A DNA stretch of 13,498 nucleotides from an uncultured Bacilli bacterium (GTDB lineage: Bacteria > Bacillota_I > Bacilli_A > RF39 > UBA660). The stretch lies in contig CANQPR010000032.1 of the NCBI GenBank assembly GCA_947625715.1, positions 1 through 13,498 of the forward strand, written 5' to 3'. Every line of letters begins with the position of its first letter. Within the stretch, counting starts at the first letter, position 1. Shown here piece after piece: positions 5,406 through 13,424 of this stretch. Made by a program: the position numbers and the translations under genes. The notes below the pieces were generated by a model. That model did not search any database. It was not told the DNA's origin and saw nothing but the letters and a program-made list of their open reading frames with translations.

Positions 5406-5927
5406 TTAATCTAAATAATTTTCATTTACAGCTTCGATATTTTCTTCAACTGTATCATCTAGGATTTCTTCATATTCATCATAGTCTTCTTCAACAGGTA
5501 CTTTTATTAAAGTATCCCCTACTATTTCCACACCTAGTTCTTTTTCTAAATCAAGGATAATATTATCATTTTCAATTTTGACATTGGTTACAGTTGGTTG
5601 TTTTAAACTTCTAACAATAATTTGCGAATTATTGGTTAAGGGAACTTCGTTTTTTAAAGGAACATTCAATAATTCATGATAAGTAAATTTTTTATTATTT
5701 ACTTTCGTTTTGGTATCATTATCATATGAATACCAAACATTTACATCAAATGAACCATTAATTGATACCTTTCCTCCTTCATTTTCTCCTTTGAAATTAT
5801 GATTGATTACCCAACAGCCTAAAACGGTATTAACTTTTTCATCAGGGGTAAAAGAAAAGTTCATCGTATTGGTTCTTTTTACTTTCCCGATGATAGATTT
5901 AGTAATAATTTCTTTAAAGCTTGCCAT
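5406..5927 (-). CDS. cotE: Outer spore coat morphogenetic protein CotE-like
   Basis: CotE directs assembly of the outer coat around the forespore in Bacillus. This 173-residue protein matches the Bacillus protein as I remember it along most of its length. It has an N-terminal FKEIITKSIIGK and VLGCWVINH at about residues 35-43. The hallmark DVNVWYSYDNDTKT is at 61-74. A very acidic tail from about 145 to the end also resembles Bacillus CotE. The ATG has AGAGGTGA about six bases upstream. It follows ymfH by 54 bases. A CATAGATTA element upstream could be a mother-cell sigma-E or sigma-K -10 box. Finding this protein strongly suggests an endospore former. Confidence 0.88.
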   Translation of the reverse strand: MASFKEIITKSIIGKVKRTNTMNFSFTPDEKVNTVLGCWVINHNFKGENEGGKVSINGSFDVNVWYSYDNDTKTKVNNKKFTYHELLNVPLKNEVPLTNNSQIIVRSLKQPTVTNVKIENDNIILDLEKELGVEIVGDTLIKVPVEEDYDEYEEILDDTVEENIEAVNENYLD

Positions 5928-5946
5928 TATAATTCACCTCTAGTTT

Positions 5947-5954
5947 AATCTATG
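5947..5954 (-). promoter_or_regulatory. Possible sporulation-type -10 box for cotE
   Basis: CATAGATT on the minus strand resembles the CATACANT -10 box of sigma-E promoters and the CATA...TA box of sigma-K. It lies 19 bases before the cotE ATG, which fits a promoter. I found no convincing -35 box, so this is tentative. Confidence 0.3.
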
Positions 5955-5981
5955 CTAAAAATTTAAAAAAGTGAATTAAGT

Positions 5982-7250
5982 TTATTTATTTGTTAAAGTT
6001 AGACTAACCATTTGGGAAAAATCTATTAAATTATATATTTTTTCAATATCTTTAATATTTATTTTTTCTAATAATTCTTTTTCATTGGCATATATTTTTT
6101 GATGATTAATTAAATAATAGTTAATCATATCCCCTACATCTTCTGGATGTTCATAGCTTAAGATAAGAGAAGCTATTACTGAAGCTATTTTTCGTTCAAT
6201 ATCTTTTTTATCAATAGTTAGGGATTGTAATTTGTTTTTTAAAATTTCTTCAACTTCTTTAGGATATTTACTCCGACAAGTTATTTCAATAATTATATAA
6301 TCATAACATTTATAGACATAAAAATATAAATTATAAATTAATTTTTTAGTTAATAATTCTTCTTTTAAAAGTGATGTATTACCAAAATTAGTGGCAAGTA
6401 ATAGTTGAAGGGAATTTAAGATGGTATATAAATCATACTTAGCAAAATTTTTTAAAGGTATTTTAGTAGCTAGCGTAAGTTCGGGGATTTCTACATTGGC
6501 CTTTTTTATTAGATTTTTATTATTAACACTTTTGTTTTCCCGGTATTTTTTGATTTGGGGTTTGGTATATGAAGAAAAGGTGTGTTTTAAAAAATATTGT
6601 TTAATAGTCGTGATTATTTCATAAACATCAAAATTACCCGTAATTATTAAAGCCATATTAGAAGGATGATAAAAACTATGATAAAGCATTTCAATTTCTT
6701 TTTTATTAATAGCTTGTATATCTTTAGAAGTTCCTATTAAATCAATTTTATTAGGATATGTTTTATAAAGCATTTCATTTAAAGTAAAGTTTTTAATAAT
6801 CGTAGGATTATCAAGACGCATTCGCATTTCTTCTAAGATAGGATTTTTTTCTCTTTCAATTATATCCGTAGAAAATTCTTTTTCAAAAACATTTTTTAAA
6901 AGGGTAAGAATATTTTCCTTTAGTTTTTTAGTTCCGACAAATTCATAGGTTGTATAGTTACTTGAGGTATAAGCATTAGAGTAACTACCTAGTTCGTTAA
7001 ATTGTTCTAAGTAAGATTTTTCATTTACATTTTCACAAACCATATGTTCTAGATAATGAGCAGAACCTCGATGCACTTGATATTTTTTATTTAAAATACT
7101 AAATTCTGTATCATCAGCACCCATAAAAACAGTGAGAATTCCTTTGAAACTTTTAGAAGTAGAATTATTCCACAAATATATATTTAAACCATTATCTAAT
7201 ATTTCATGGTAAATTGTTTCATCTAAGCCTTTAATTTTAATTTCCTGCAT
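5982..7250 (-). CDS. ymfH: M16 zinc peptidase, YmfH-like (active-type subunit)
   Basis: This 422-residue member of the insulinase/pitrilysin family has the inverted zinc motif HYLEH at residues 65-69. A third metal-ligand Glu, probably E141, lies in NPILEEMRMRLDNP, so the catalytic set is complete. The C-terminal half has the second, non-catalytic M16 domain. No signal peptide is seen, so it should be cytosolic. The start has AAAGGAGA nine bases upstream and lies inside the end of the upstream gene, overlapping by 14 bases. That gene is a second M16-like protein without the motif. Such active/inactive pairs form two-subunit peptidases, which I infer here too. The substrate is unknown. Confidence 0.88.
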   Translation of the reverse strand: MQEIKIKGLDETIYHEILDNGLNIYLWNNSTSKSFKGILTVFMGADDTEFSILNKKYQVHRGSAHYLEHMVCENVNEKSYLEQFNELGSYSNAYTSSNYTTYEFVGTKKLKENILTLLKNVFEKEFSTDIIEREKNPILEEMRMRLDNPTIIKNFTLNEMLYKTYPNKIDLIGTSKDIQAINKKEIEMLYHSFYHPSNMALIITGNFDVYEIITTIKQYFLKHTFSSYTKPQIKKYRENKSVNNKNLIKKANVEIPELTLATKIPLKNFAKYDLYTILNSLQLLLATNFGNTSLLKEELLTKKLIYNLYFYVYKCYDYIIIEITCRSKYPKEVEEILKNKLQSLTIDKKDIERKIASVIASLILSYEHPEDVGDMINYYLINHQKIYANEKELLEKINIKDIEKIYNLIDFSQMVSLTLTNK

Positions 7251-8511
7251 TGTTTTTTGTCTCCTTTAAAATATAAATTAAAGATATTGATAATTTTTTA
7301 GCAAAGTTTTTAACATCTTGAATAGTTACTTTAGAAATATTTTCTTTTAACTGTTCTATGCTAGGCGCTAAAAGTGCTTTATGATAGTAATAATTATTTA
7401 TTAAGTAATATTCATCATCTTCTCCCATTATAATATTACTTAATATTTTTTCTTTTTGGATAGCAAAATATTCATCAGTAATATCCCCATCTTCCATTTC
7501 CTTAAGAGCTTTTTTAATATACTTAAGAGCTTTTTTAGTATTTTCATACTTTATACCCGTAGAAATCAAAAAATATTTATTAGCGCTTGAATATTCAAGG
7601 CTTCGATAGTAAGCAAGGGAATTTTTAATTCGCAAGTAATAAGCTAATTTATCAGTATTACTAGCACTACCAAGTATTTGACAATATAAATTAGATACAT
7701 ATTTTTGTTCAAAATCCGTAATATCTTTATATTGTAAGTATACTAATAATTTAGTTTGGGCATATTTTCCTTCTTCTGTTATTTGTTTTAAATCCATTAC
7801 TTTATTATCGACAATTCTGGATGGAAGATTTTCAACAATAGTCTTTTTAATAAATTTTTTACTAATGATTTTGGCTACTTCGCCCATATCTAAATTACCA
7901 ATTACAACAATGTCTACTTTACTTTCTGAAAATAAGTTTTGATAGTTTTCAATTAAATCTTCTTTGGTTATTTTTAATACTTCTTCTTTAGTTCCACACA
8001 TTCTTTTACTTGTTATACTATCTTTAAAAAGATATTGTAGGGAATTATATTTAGCATAGGCTGAGGCACTTTCTTTATAGCTATCACACATTGCTAAAAG
8101 TTGTTCTTTTAAAATTTCAAAACTACGCTCATCAACTTTATTATGCGAAAAATTAGGATTTAATAAAATTTCAATAATAAAACTTAAACATTTTTCTAAA
8201 TATTTTTTATCTTTAACATACTTGGGATTAATGAATTCTAAACGAAAATTTGTTTGAAATAAGTTACCAATTTTTTTGCAAGTACCATTTAAATCAGAAT
8301 TATATAGTTCTTCTAGAGCAATTAACATTTCTCTTTTACTATGATATTTTTTAGATGTGTAGGTTAAATAAGAAGTTAGTAAAAAGCGTTTTGGAAGATT
8401 TATTTTATTTATATCTTCTAAAAAATTAAAATCAATAATACAATTTTTAAATTTATCGGTTTTGATTGTTAATAATCGAAAACTATCAAATAAATATTCT
8501 TTATACTTCAT
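7237..8511 (-). CDS. ymfF: M16 peptidase-like protein, YmfF-like (zinc motif absent)
   Basis: This 424-residue protein has the M16 fold pattern, with an N-terminal Y..S..R..LE.LY segment and later LLNPNF and VVIGNLD segments. No HxxEH is present in the region where the motif should be (about residues 45-70), so it should be catalytically inactive. It probably serves as the partner of YmfH. It overlaps the upstream dNTP hydrolase gene by 11 bases and YmfH by 14. The SD AGAGGTGA is nine bases from the ATG. The three genes are clearly one translationally coupled unit. Confidence 0.82.
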   Translation of the reverse strand: MKYKEYLFDSFRLLTIKTDKFKNCIIDFNFLEDINKINLPKRFLLTSYLTYTSKKYHSKREMLIALEELYNSDLNGTCKKIGNLFQTNFRLEFINPKYVKDKKYLEKCLSFIIEILLNPNFSHNKVDERSFEILKEQLLAMCDSYKESASAYAKYNSLQYLFKDSITSKRMCGTKEEVLKITKEDLIENYQNLFSESKVDIVVIGNLDMGEVAKIISKKFIKKTIVENLPSRIVDNKVMDLKQITEEGKYAQTKLLVYLQYKDITDFEQKYVSNLYCQILGSASNTDKLAYYLRIKNSLAYYRSLEYSSANKYFLISTGIKYENTKKALKYIKKALKEMEDGDITDEYFAIQKEKILSNIIMGEDDEYYLINNYYYHKALLAPSIEQLKENISKVTIQDVKNFAKKLSISLIYILKETKNNAGN

Positions 8512-9658
8512 AATTTTTAGTCACCTCTTTTTTATTATGGCTTTTGTTTAACATTTTAATCTTTTTATTGGTCTTCATTAAAAAATCATCAGTCATTCCC
8601 GCGATGAAATCCAAAACTTTACGAGCGGAAGTTGTTTTTTGGTTATAAAACTTACTTTTATAATTTAAAAATATCGTATGAATTAAAGTGTTTTGATTGT
8701 TATTTTCTAGGGCTTGTAAATAGTAATTGTAGACGGTATAAAAAGCATCTTTAATAGCTAATTGTTCTTTTTTAGTTAAAGACTTTTGATATATATTTTT
8801 ATTATTGAAATCTTTTAATTCTTTTATAGCCTGATATATATTGGGCGATAATTTGATGTATGGTTTATCAAGACTATTTTTTATTATGTCACAAACAATA
8901 GTATTTATAATATCTTTATTATGAATTCCTAAATTTTTTTTAATATTCTCAGGGATTTTTGATTTATCAAAGACCTTTAAACTACAAGCATCATCAATGT
9001 CTTTTCCTAAGTAAGCTATCATATCACTTATTCTTACTACACAACCTTCTAAAGTCATGGGACGAAGTTTTTTAATTGATTCTTGGTCATGATAAGAATT
9101 TTCGTATTCTTCTAAAAATTGTTCTTTACTTTTTTTGACTGGATAATATTCATCTAACACAAATTCCCCATTATGTGTCATAACGGCATCTAAGACTTGC
9201 AAAGTTAAGTTTAAACCTTCTCCTTTTTTTTCTAAATTCATTAGTAATCTTACACTTTCAATGTTATGATTAAAATATCCCTCGTTATTTTTAAGGCTTA
9301 TTTCATTTAATATTTGCTCACCAAAGTGGCCAAAAGGAACATGACCTAAATCATGAGCTAAACTAGCTGCTTCTATTAAATCTTCATTTAATGAAAGTGC
9401 TCGACCAATTGTTCTTGCAATTTTACTAACCATTTGCACATGATACATTCTTCTTGTAATATGGTCGGATTTTTTAGTTGGAAATACTTGGGTTTTATCC
9501 ATATAACGTAGATAAGAATAAGAATATAAAATACGGTCAATATCATGAAAAAAAGGGGGACGAAAATCTTCTTGTTCTTCAGTAAAACGAATAGCATCTG
9601 TATCTTTACAAGCATATGGGCTTAAATCTTTCTTTGACATATTTTTATAAATATCCAT
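8501..9658 (-). CDS. HD-domain dNTP triphosphohydrolase-like protein (dGTPase family)
   Basis: This 385-residue protein shows the dGTPase-family HD pattern. DRILYSYSYLRYMDKTQVF is at about residues 41-59, H73 in MYHVQ, AHDLGHVPFGHFGE at 101-114 (H102 and D103 as metal ligands), and FNHN at 129-132. A later RISDMIAYLGKD supplies the last Asp. Family members remove triphosphate from deoxynucleotides, but substrate preference cannot be read from sequence. The start has AGAGGT eight bases upstream. The next ATG (residue 7) has no SD. An extended -10 promoter and the ugtP terminator lie just upstream, so this probably begins the operon running into ymfF and ymfH. Confidence 0.88.
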   Translation of the reverse strand: MDIYKNMSKKDLSPYACKDTDAIRFTEEQEDFRPPFFHDIDRILYSYSYLRYMDKTQVFPTKKSDHITRRMYHVQMVSKIARTIGRALSLNEDLIEAASLAHDLGHVPFGHFGEQILNEISLKNNEGYFNHNIESVRLLMNLEKKGEGLNLTLQVLDAVMTHNGEFVLDEYYPVKKSKEQFLEEYENSYHDQESIKKLRPMTLEGCVVRISDMIAYLGKDIDDACSLKVFDKSKIPENIKKNLGIHNKDIINTIVCDIIKNSLDKPYIKLSPNIYQAIKELKDFNNKNIYQKSLTKKEQLAIKDAFYTVYNYYLQALENNNQNTLIHTIFLNYKSKFYNQKTTSARKVLDFIAGMTDDFLMKTNKKIKMLNKSHNKKEVTKNYEV

Positions 9659-9683
9659 AAAGTCTTACCTCTTTTCTGTTTTT

Positions 9684-9692
9684 ATCATATCA
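9684..9692 (-). promoter_or_regulatory. Extended -10 promoter of the HD-hydrolase operon
   Basis: TGATATGAT on the minus strand is an extended -10 element, placed just after the ugtP terminator and about 25 bases before the ATG. The expected -35 position is TGGGTT, a poor match. Confidence 0.45.
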
Positions 9693-9733
9693 TAAAAAAG
9701 GCTAAAAACCCATGATAAAGGAGAATCTTTAGC
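9693..9733 (-). terminator. Intrinsic terminator of ugtP
   Basis: GCTAAAGATT (9724-9733) pairs with GGTTTTTAGC (9701-9710), allowing G-U pairs, and a six-T run follows. It begins directly after the ugtP stop codon. Confidence 0.7.
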
Positions 9734-10816
9734 TTAAAAATTATATTTTTCTTTAATAAAATTAACTAAGTCAACCGCTGAATTTTTATTAATTACTTTT
9801 TGTTGATTATTAATTAATTGTTGACATAATTTTTCATTGGTTAACAATTTTTGTAAATTTTCAATAATTTCTTCTTTATTGCTAGCATATAAACTCATTT
9901 TATTATCACTAAAAAATTTAGCATTATAAGTTTCAACCCCAGGAATTGGCATCATATGTATTAATGGTTTATTTAATACAGCAACTTCGGTAGTAGTTAA
10001 TCCACCTGGTTTACTAATAATAATTTTACTAGCTTTCATGTAGCTACTCATATTATTTACGTAACCTTTGACAATTAAATTAGGATTATTAATTTGTTTT
10101 AATTCAGCTTTTAATTTTTTATTAGTTCCACATATAACTAAAAAATAAACATCTTTTATCTCTTCTAATAATTTAATTATTATTTCTTTTAAGGGACCAA
10201 AACCCATACTTCCAGAAACAATTAAAATAATATCTTTATCCATTTTCAAATTAACTTTGGTTGTATTATTAATAAAATTAGTTGATATTGGCATACCTAA
10301 GAATAGAAGTGATTCTTCCTTAAAACCTTTGGCAATAAATTTATCTTTTAATAAAATACTAGGAATAACAAAATAATCAGGATTAGTTTCATTCCAAAAA
10401 GGAATACATTCATAATCGGTCGCGATATTAATAAATCTTACTAAATGTTCTTTTTTTATTTCCGTTAAAACCATACTTGGAAATAAATGCGTACAAATAA
10501 TTAAATCGTATTTATTTTTTTTAATATAATTATACATTTTATCTTTTAATAGTTTATTTAACATATAAACAGGACTTTTAATTTTACTTTTATTATATAT
10601 TTCTCCTAATTTATAGACATTTTTAAAAAGATTGCCATTTTTTTTGGTTGAGGTAAGATACATTTTTTCAATCATGTCAGCTGTTTTTTTATTTACAACG
10701 TCCAAATAGTTTATTAAGTTACAAGAAATATTGTTTAAGGTTAATTGTTCTTTTATATATTTAGCGCAGGCATTATGTCCACCACCAGTGCTACATGATA
10801 AAATTAAAACTTTCAT
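9734..10816 (-). CDS. ugtP: Diacylglycerol glucosyltransferase (UgtP/MGDG synthase family)
   Basis: This 360-residue protein is a two-domain GT-B glycosyltransferase. The N-terminal MGDG-synthase domain contains STGGGHNACAK (residues 9-19), the binding loop for lipid and nucleotide phosphate. The C-terminal domain has SGSMGFG (201-207), SKPGGLTTTEV (268-278) and PGVETYN (292-298), which contact the sugar nucleotide. The family adds one or more sugars to diacylglycerol, making membrane glycolipids and the lipoteichoic-acid anchor. The sugar cannot be decided from sequence. The ATG shares one base with the upstream stop codon (TAATG) and has GGAGGT just before it. It forms a two-gene unit with the CmpB-like gene. 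Confidence 0.9.
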   Translation of the reverse strand: MKVLILSCSTGGGHNACAKYIKEQLTLNNISCNLINYLDVVNKKTADMIEKMYLTSTKKNGNLFKNVYKLGEIYNKSKIKSPVYMLNKLLKDKMYNYIKKNKYDLIICTHLFPSMVLTEIKKEHLVRFINIATDYECIPFWNETNPDYFVIPSILLKDKFIAKGFKEESLLFLGMPISTNFINNTTKVNLKMDKDIILIVSGSMGFGPLKEIIIKLLEEIKDVYFLVICGTNKKLKAELKQINNPNLIVKGYVNNMSSYMKASKIIISKPGGLTTTEVAVLNKPLIHMMPIPGVETYNAKFFSDNKMSLYASNKEEIIENLQKLLTNEKLCQQLINNQQKVINKNSAVDLVNFIKEKYNF

Positions 10817-11445
10817 TATGACCTCCAGTTATTATTAAACATATTCTTTAAATATTTACTATTAAATGTTTTATCTAATATTTTTTCGTATTGGTTTTGG
10901 GGTTCAATGCCTTTTTCAAATGCTCTAGCTCTTTTAATAGCACTTAAGGTTATTAAAATATCAAACATTAAAAAAATGACAATGTAAACAGCTAATTTTT
11001 CTTTTAACTTTGGTTTTATTTTTTTTATTAATTTCATAATGTAAGGATAACATATTTTAATCCAAAATATTCCTAATAAACCCCAAAAAAGAGAATATAA
11101 AAAACATATTCGACCATTGATATTTAAAAAACGTTGCGAATAATCCCAAGCTGTAAAACCTAGGAAAACTTCCATTCCTAAACTCATGATGTATTCGATT
11201 ATAGAGCCACCTACAAAGCCAATAAAAAATAATTTGGGATAGGAAGAATTTTGATATTTAATTAAAATGACTGTTAATAAAACAGCGCATATTCCATAGG
11301 CCATATTAAAGGGGCCAATAACAACAGCAGAATGGTTAATAAAGGTATGATATATAATTAATGACCAAAGACCTTCCATAAACCAACCACATATACTGGC
11401 TATTATAAATATATAAATTAAATCACATACTTTTAAATTCTTCAT
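10816..11445 (-). CDS. CmpB-like membrane protein (annotated as putative ABC transporter permease)
   Basis: This 209-residue protein has about six hydrophobic segments. It carries the family's conserved GPFNMAYGI (residues 44-52), a GGSIIEYIMSLGMEVF segment (79-94), WDYSQRF (100-106) and NGRICFLYSLFWG (110-122). The family name implies a transporter, but no ATPase gene is nearby and a transport role is unproven. Position upstream of ugtP with a one-base overlap suggests a membrane or glycolipid role. No SD is visible before the ATG at 11443-11445, and no better in-frame start exists before residue 23. A TATATT box lies only ten bases before the ATG, so the transcript may be nearly leaderless. 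Confidence 0.82.
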   Translation of the reverse strand: MKNLKVCDLIYIFIIASICGWFMEGLWSLIIYHTFINHSAVVIGPFNMAYGICAVLLTVILIKYQNSSYPKLFFIGFVGGSIIEYIMSLGMEVFLGFTAWDYSQRFLNINGRICFLYSLFWGLLGIFWIKICYPYIMKLIKKIKPKLKEKLAVYIVIFLMFDILITLSAIKRARAFEKGIEPQNQYEKILDKTFNSKYLKNMFNNNWRS

Positions 11446-11514
11446 ACTATTTTATAATATAATAAATTATCTTAAATAGTTATAAAATATTAATTATTTG
11501 ACATATATTTACGC

Positions 11515-11543
11515 ATATAAAAACAAAGTTTTTTCTTTGTTTT
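11515..11543 (-). terminator. Terminator of surface protein copy B, overlapping its stop codon
   Basis: AAAACAAAG (11535-11543) and CTTTGTTTT (11520-11528) form a nine-base-pair stem around an A6 loop, ending in a T run. Two of its bases belong to the stop codon. Copy A has a different sequence at this place. The remaining gap to 11445 is very AT-rich and shows no gene. Confidence 0.65.
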
Positions 11544-12993
11544 ATACTGTTAATTTATAGGGATTAGTTATAGAACCATAATCACTAGCATCGTTAGGTT
11601 CTATTTTGACATTGCTATTTAGATACACAACAGGGCGAATATTTAAAGCTGTACTAGATTTAGATGCATCTATTTTTCCATATGACATCCTGTAAACATA
11701 ACTTCCACTCGCTGAATCACGTTTCGGAGTTAAAAAATATATATAGTATTCTGAATTTAGCAAATCATTTAGCCAATCATTTTGTATGCAATTAGCTGTC
11801 CAACTGCCACTATTACCTCCGAGACATGTGCCCCTTGCAAGTTCATCACCACCACCATTTGTAGCATACATATAATCAGAAGGATACATTAAACCGACAT
11901 ACCCTAGCCAATAAGTTTTTCTATCTACTTCATCTGAACAGTCATATGCATTTTTTCTGCATGTTTTACCTATATTTTGGCTTCGTTCTGCTTCGTAAAA
12001 TAAAGAAGATTTACCACTTGAAATATCATTTCCTTCAAATGTTCCAGTATTCCATTTTACCTTACTTACCATATTCCTAGCGTCACTATCTAAACCAATA
12101 TTTTCCCAAGCTGGACAATTAGTCGCATATTCCTTCTCTTTAAGATAGCAAATTCCTCCTGCATTTTTTTGATAATAATTTTCATTTAATACTTTTTGTA
12201 TATCAGCTTCACTCCACTCATTTACTCCATAACCTTGATTTATAGTATTACTTGAAGAATCCCAACTATATTCTCCTATACTTTCCCTAATTATTTTTAA
12301 GTGACTACCCATATCACCATTTTCATCTTCTATGTTATTCATGACACCAATGATTCGCCAAGCTGGTACTTGTTCACAATTATAATTATATGATGAGGCA
12401 CTTGTACATTCTTCGTACGAATTATATTCTCTATAACTATCATCACTACTACTATAATGACCTCGCCATATATATTCATTGTTAAAATCAACATAGTTAT
12501 TTGGGTCAACCCCTACAAATCGTAAGTTTTTTTCATTTGTTAAATCGTACATTAAATTAGATGAATTTTTTTCTACTAAATCTGCTAAGGCATTATAATC
12601 ACTTGATATAGTACTTCCACCACCTGAACTTCCTTTTTTAAAATATATATCACACTTAGTCTTACTCATTGTTAAATTTGTTACTAAAGGAGCCCATTTA
12701 CTATTATTCCATTCAATGGAAGCTTTATTATTGCATTCACTTTTCTCATATACATAACCTTCTTCTAATGTAGGAATACTAGTAACTTCTTGATTATCTT
12801 TATAAAAGGCAAACATTACATCGCCACTTCCTTCATAGATAAAGTTTCCCTCCATCACTTTGAATGATTTTTGCACTTTAAAATTGGCAAAAGTTTTTTC
12901 TAATATCATTCCACCTATTAAAAAGATGATGGCCACAGCAACAATTATTATTTTTTTACTTTTCTTTTTTTCTTTATATTGACTTAATTTCAT
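11542..12993 (-). CDS. Anchored surface protein with constant N-terminus and variable C-terminal domain (copy B)
   Basis: This 483-residue paralogue of the protein at 184-1632 has the same Lys-rich start, single membrane segment and N-terminal domain. Residues 1-96 are identical in protein and codons 1-86 are identical in DNA. The linker is longer and Gly/Ser-rich. After it, conserved blocks (WRIIGVMNNIEDE, GSHLKIIR, SIGEYSWDSS, GVNEWSEADIQ, MVSKVKWNTGT, YEAERS, RPVVYLNSNVKIE) alternate with segments that share little sequence or length. These changing segments carry different Cys, Trp and Tyr positions. The promoter has the same ten-G spacer. I infer a surface-exposed variable domain, perhaps adhesive or ligand-binding. 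Confidence 0.8.
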   Translation of the reverse strand: MKLSQYKEKKKSKKIIIVAVAIIFLIGGMILEKTFANFKVQKSFKVMEGNFIYEGSGDVMFAFYKDNQEVTSIPTLEEGYVYEKSECNNKASIEWNNSKWAPLVTNLTMSKTKCDIYFKKGSSGGGSTISSDYNALADLVEKNSSNLMYDLTNEKNLRFVGVDPNNYVDFNNEYIWRGHYSSSDDSYREYNSYEECTSASSYNYNCEQVPAWRIIGVMNNIEDENGDMGSHLKIIRESIGEYSWDSSSNTINQGYGVNEWSEADIQKVLNENYYQKNAGGICYLKEKEYATNCPAWENIGLDSDARNMVSKVKWNTGTFEGNDISSGKSSLFYEAERSQNIGKTCRKNAYDCSDEVDRKTYWLGYVGLMYPSDYMYATNGGGDELARGTCLGGNSGSWTANCIQNDWLNDLLNSEYYIYFLTPKRDSASGSYVYRMSYGKIDASKSSTALNIRPVVYLNSNVKIEPNDASDYGSITNPYKLTV

Positions 12994-12994
12994 A

Positions 12995-13027
12995 AATAAA
13001 AGAAGACCTCCCGTATCTTCTTTTATT
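12995..13027. repeat. 12-bp inverted repeat enclosing the SD of copy B
   Basis: This is identical to the element at 1634-1666: arms 12995-13006 and 13016-13027, with the SD GGGAGG in the nine-base loop. Confidence 0.75.
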
Positions 13028-13055
13028 ATATTATATAATACCCCCCCCCCGTCAA
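13025..13055 (-). promoter_or_regulatory. Promoter of copy B with a ten-G spacer tract
   Basis: The sequence is identical to the promoter of copy A: TTGACG at 13050-13055, ten G residues at 13041-13050, and TATAAT boxes at 13030-13035 and 13025-13030. Spacers are 14 and 19 bases. Both tracts have the same length in this assembly. Confidence 0.75.
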
Positions 13056-13077
13056 CGGTTTTAACTTAATTTTTTTC

Positions 13078-13356
13078 CTATTTTTTAGGGTTTAAATAAT
13101 ATTTACTTTTTTTAAATATTATTGTTTTATCTTGAATCATCATTAATAAATAGGGATTTTTAATTATTTCTTTGGGTAAATCTTTGGCTTTTACTCCCCT
13201 ATCTAAATTAGTAATATTATTATCTTGAAAATATTTTATGATGTTTTCTTTTGATAAAGATGTTTTATCATTTTGGTATTTATTTTTCATGAAAATAATA
13301 TATATAATTCCTAATAGACATATAAGAGGAATTATCATTTTTAATATTTTAAGCAT
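13078..13356 (-). CDS. Small single-pass membrane protein, unknown function (copy B)
   Basis: This is identical to the 92-residue gene at 1717-1995, including its SD AGGAGA and flanks. No silent differences exist between the copies, which points to recent duplication, ongoing gene conversion or an assembly repeat. It again lies directly upstream of the surface protein promoter. No recognised domain is visible beyond the N-terminal membrane segment. Confidence 0.7.
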   Translation of the reverse strand: MLKILKMIIPLICLLGIIYIIFMKNKYQNDKTSLSKENIIKYFQDNNITNLDRGVKAKDLPKEIIKNPYLLMMIQDKTIIFKKSKYYLNPKK

Positions 13357-13385
13357 TTTACTCTCCTATTATCTTATTTTTTATG

Positions 13386-13413
13386 AAATAAAAACTAGAT
13401 GTATAAATCTAGT
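13386..13413 (-). terminator. Intrinsic terminator after the second tRNA-Met
   Basis: The ACTAGAT/ATCTAGT stem with its following T-rich run is identical to that at 2025-2052. Confidence 0.6.
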
Positions 13414-13424
13414 AATAATCATTT

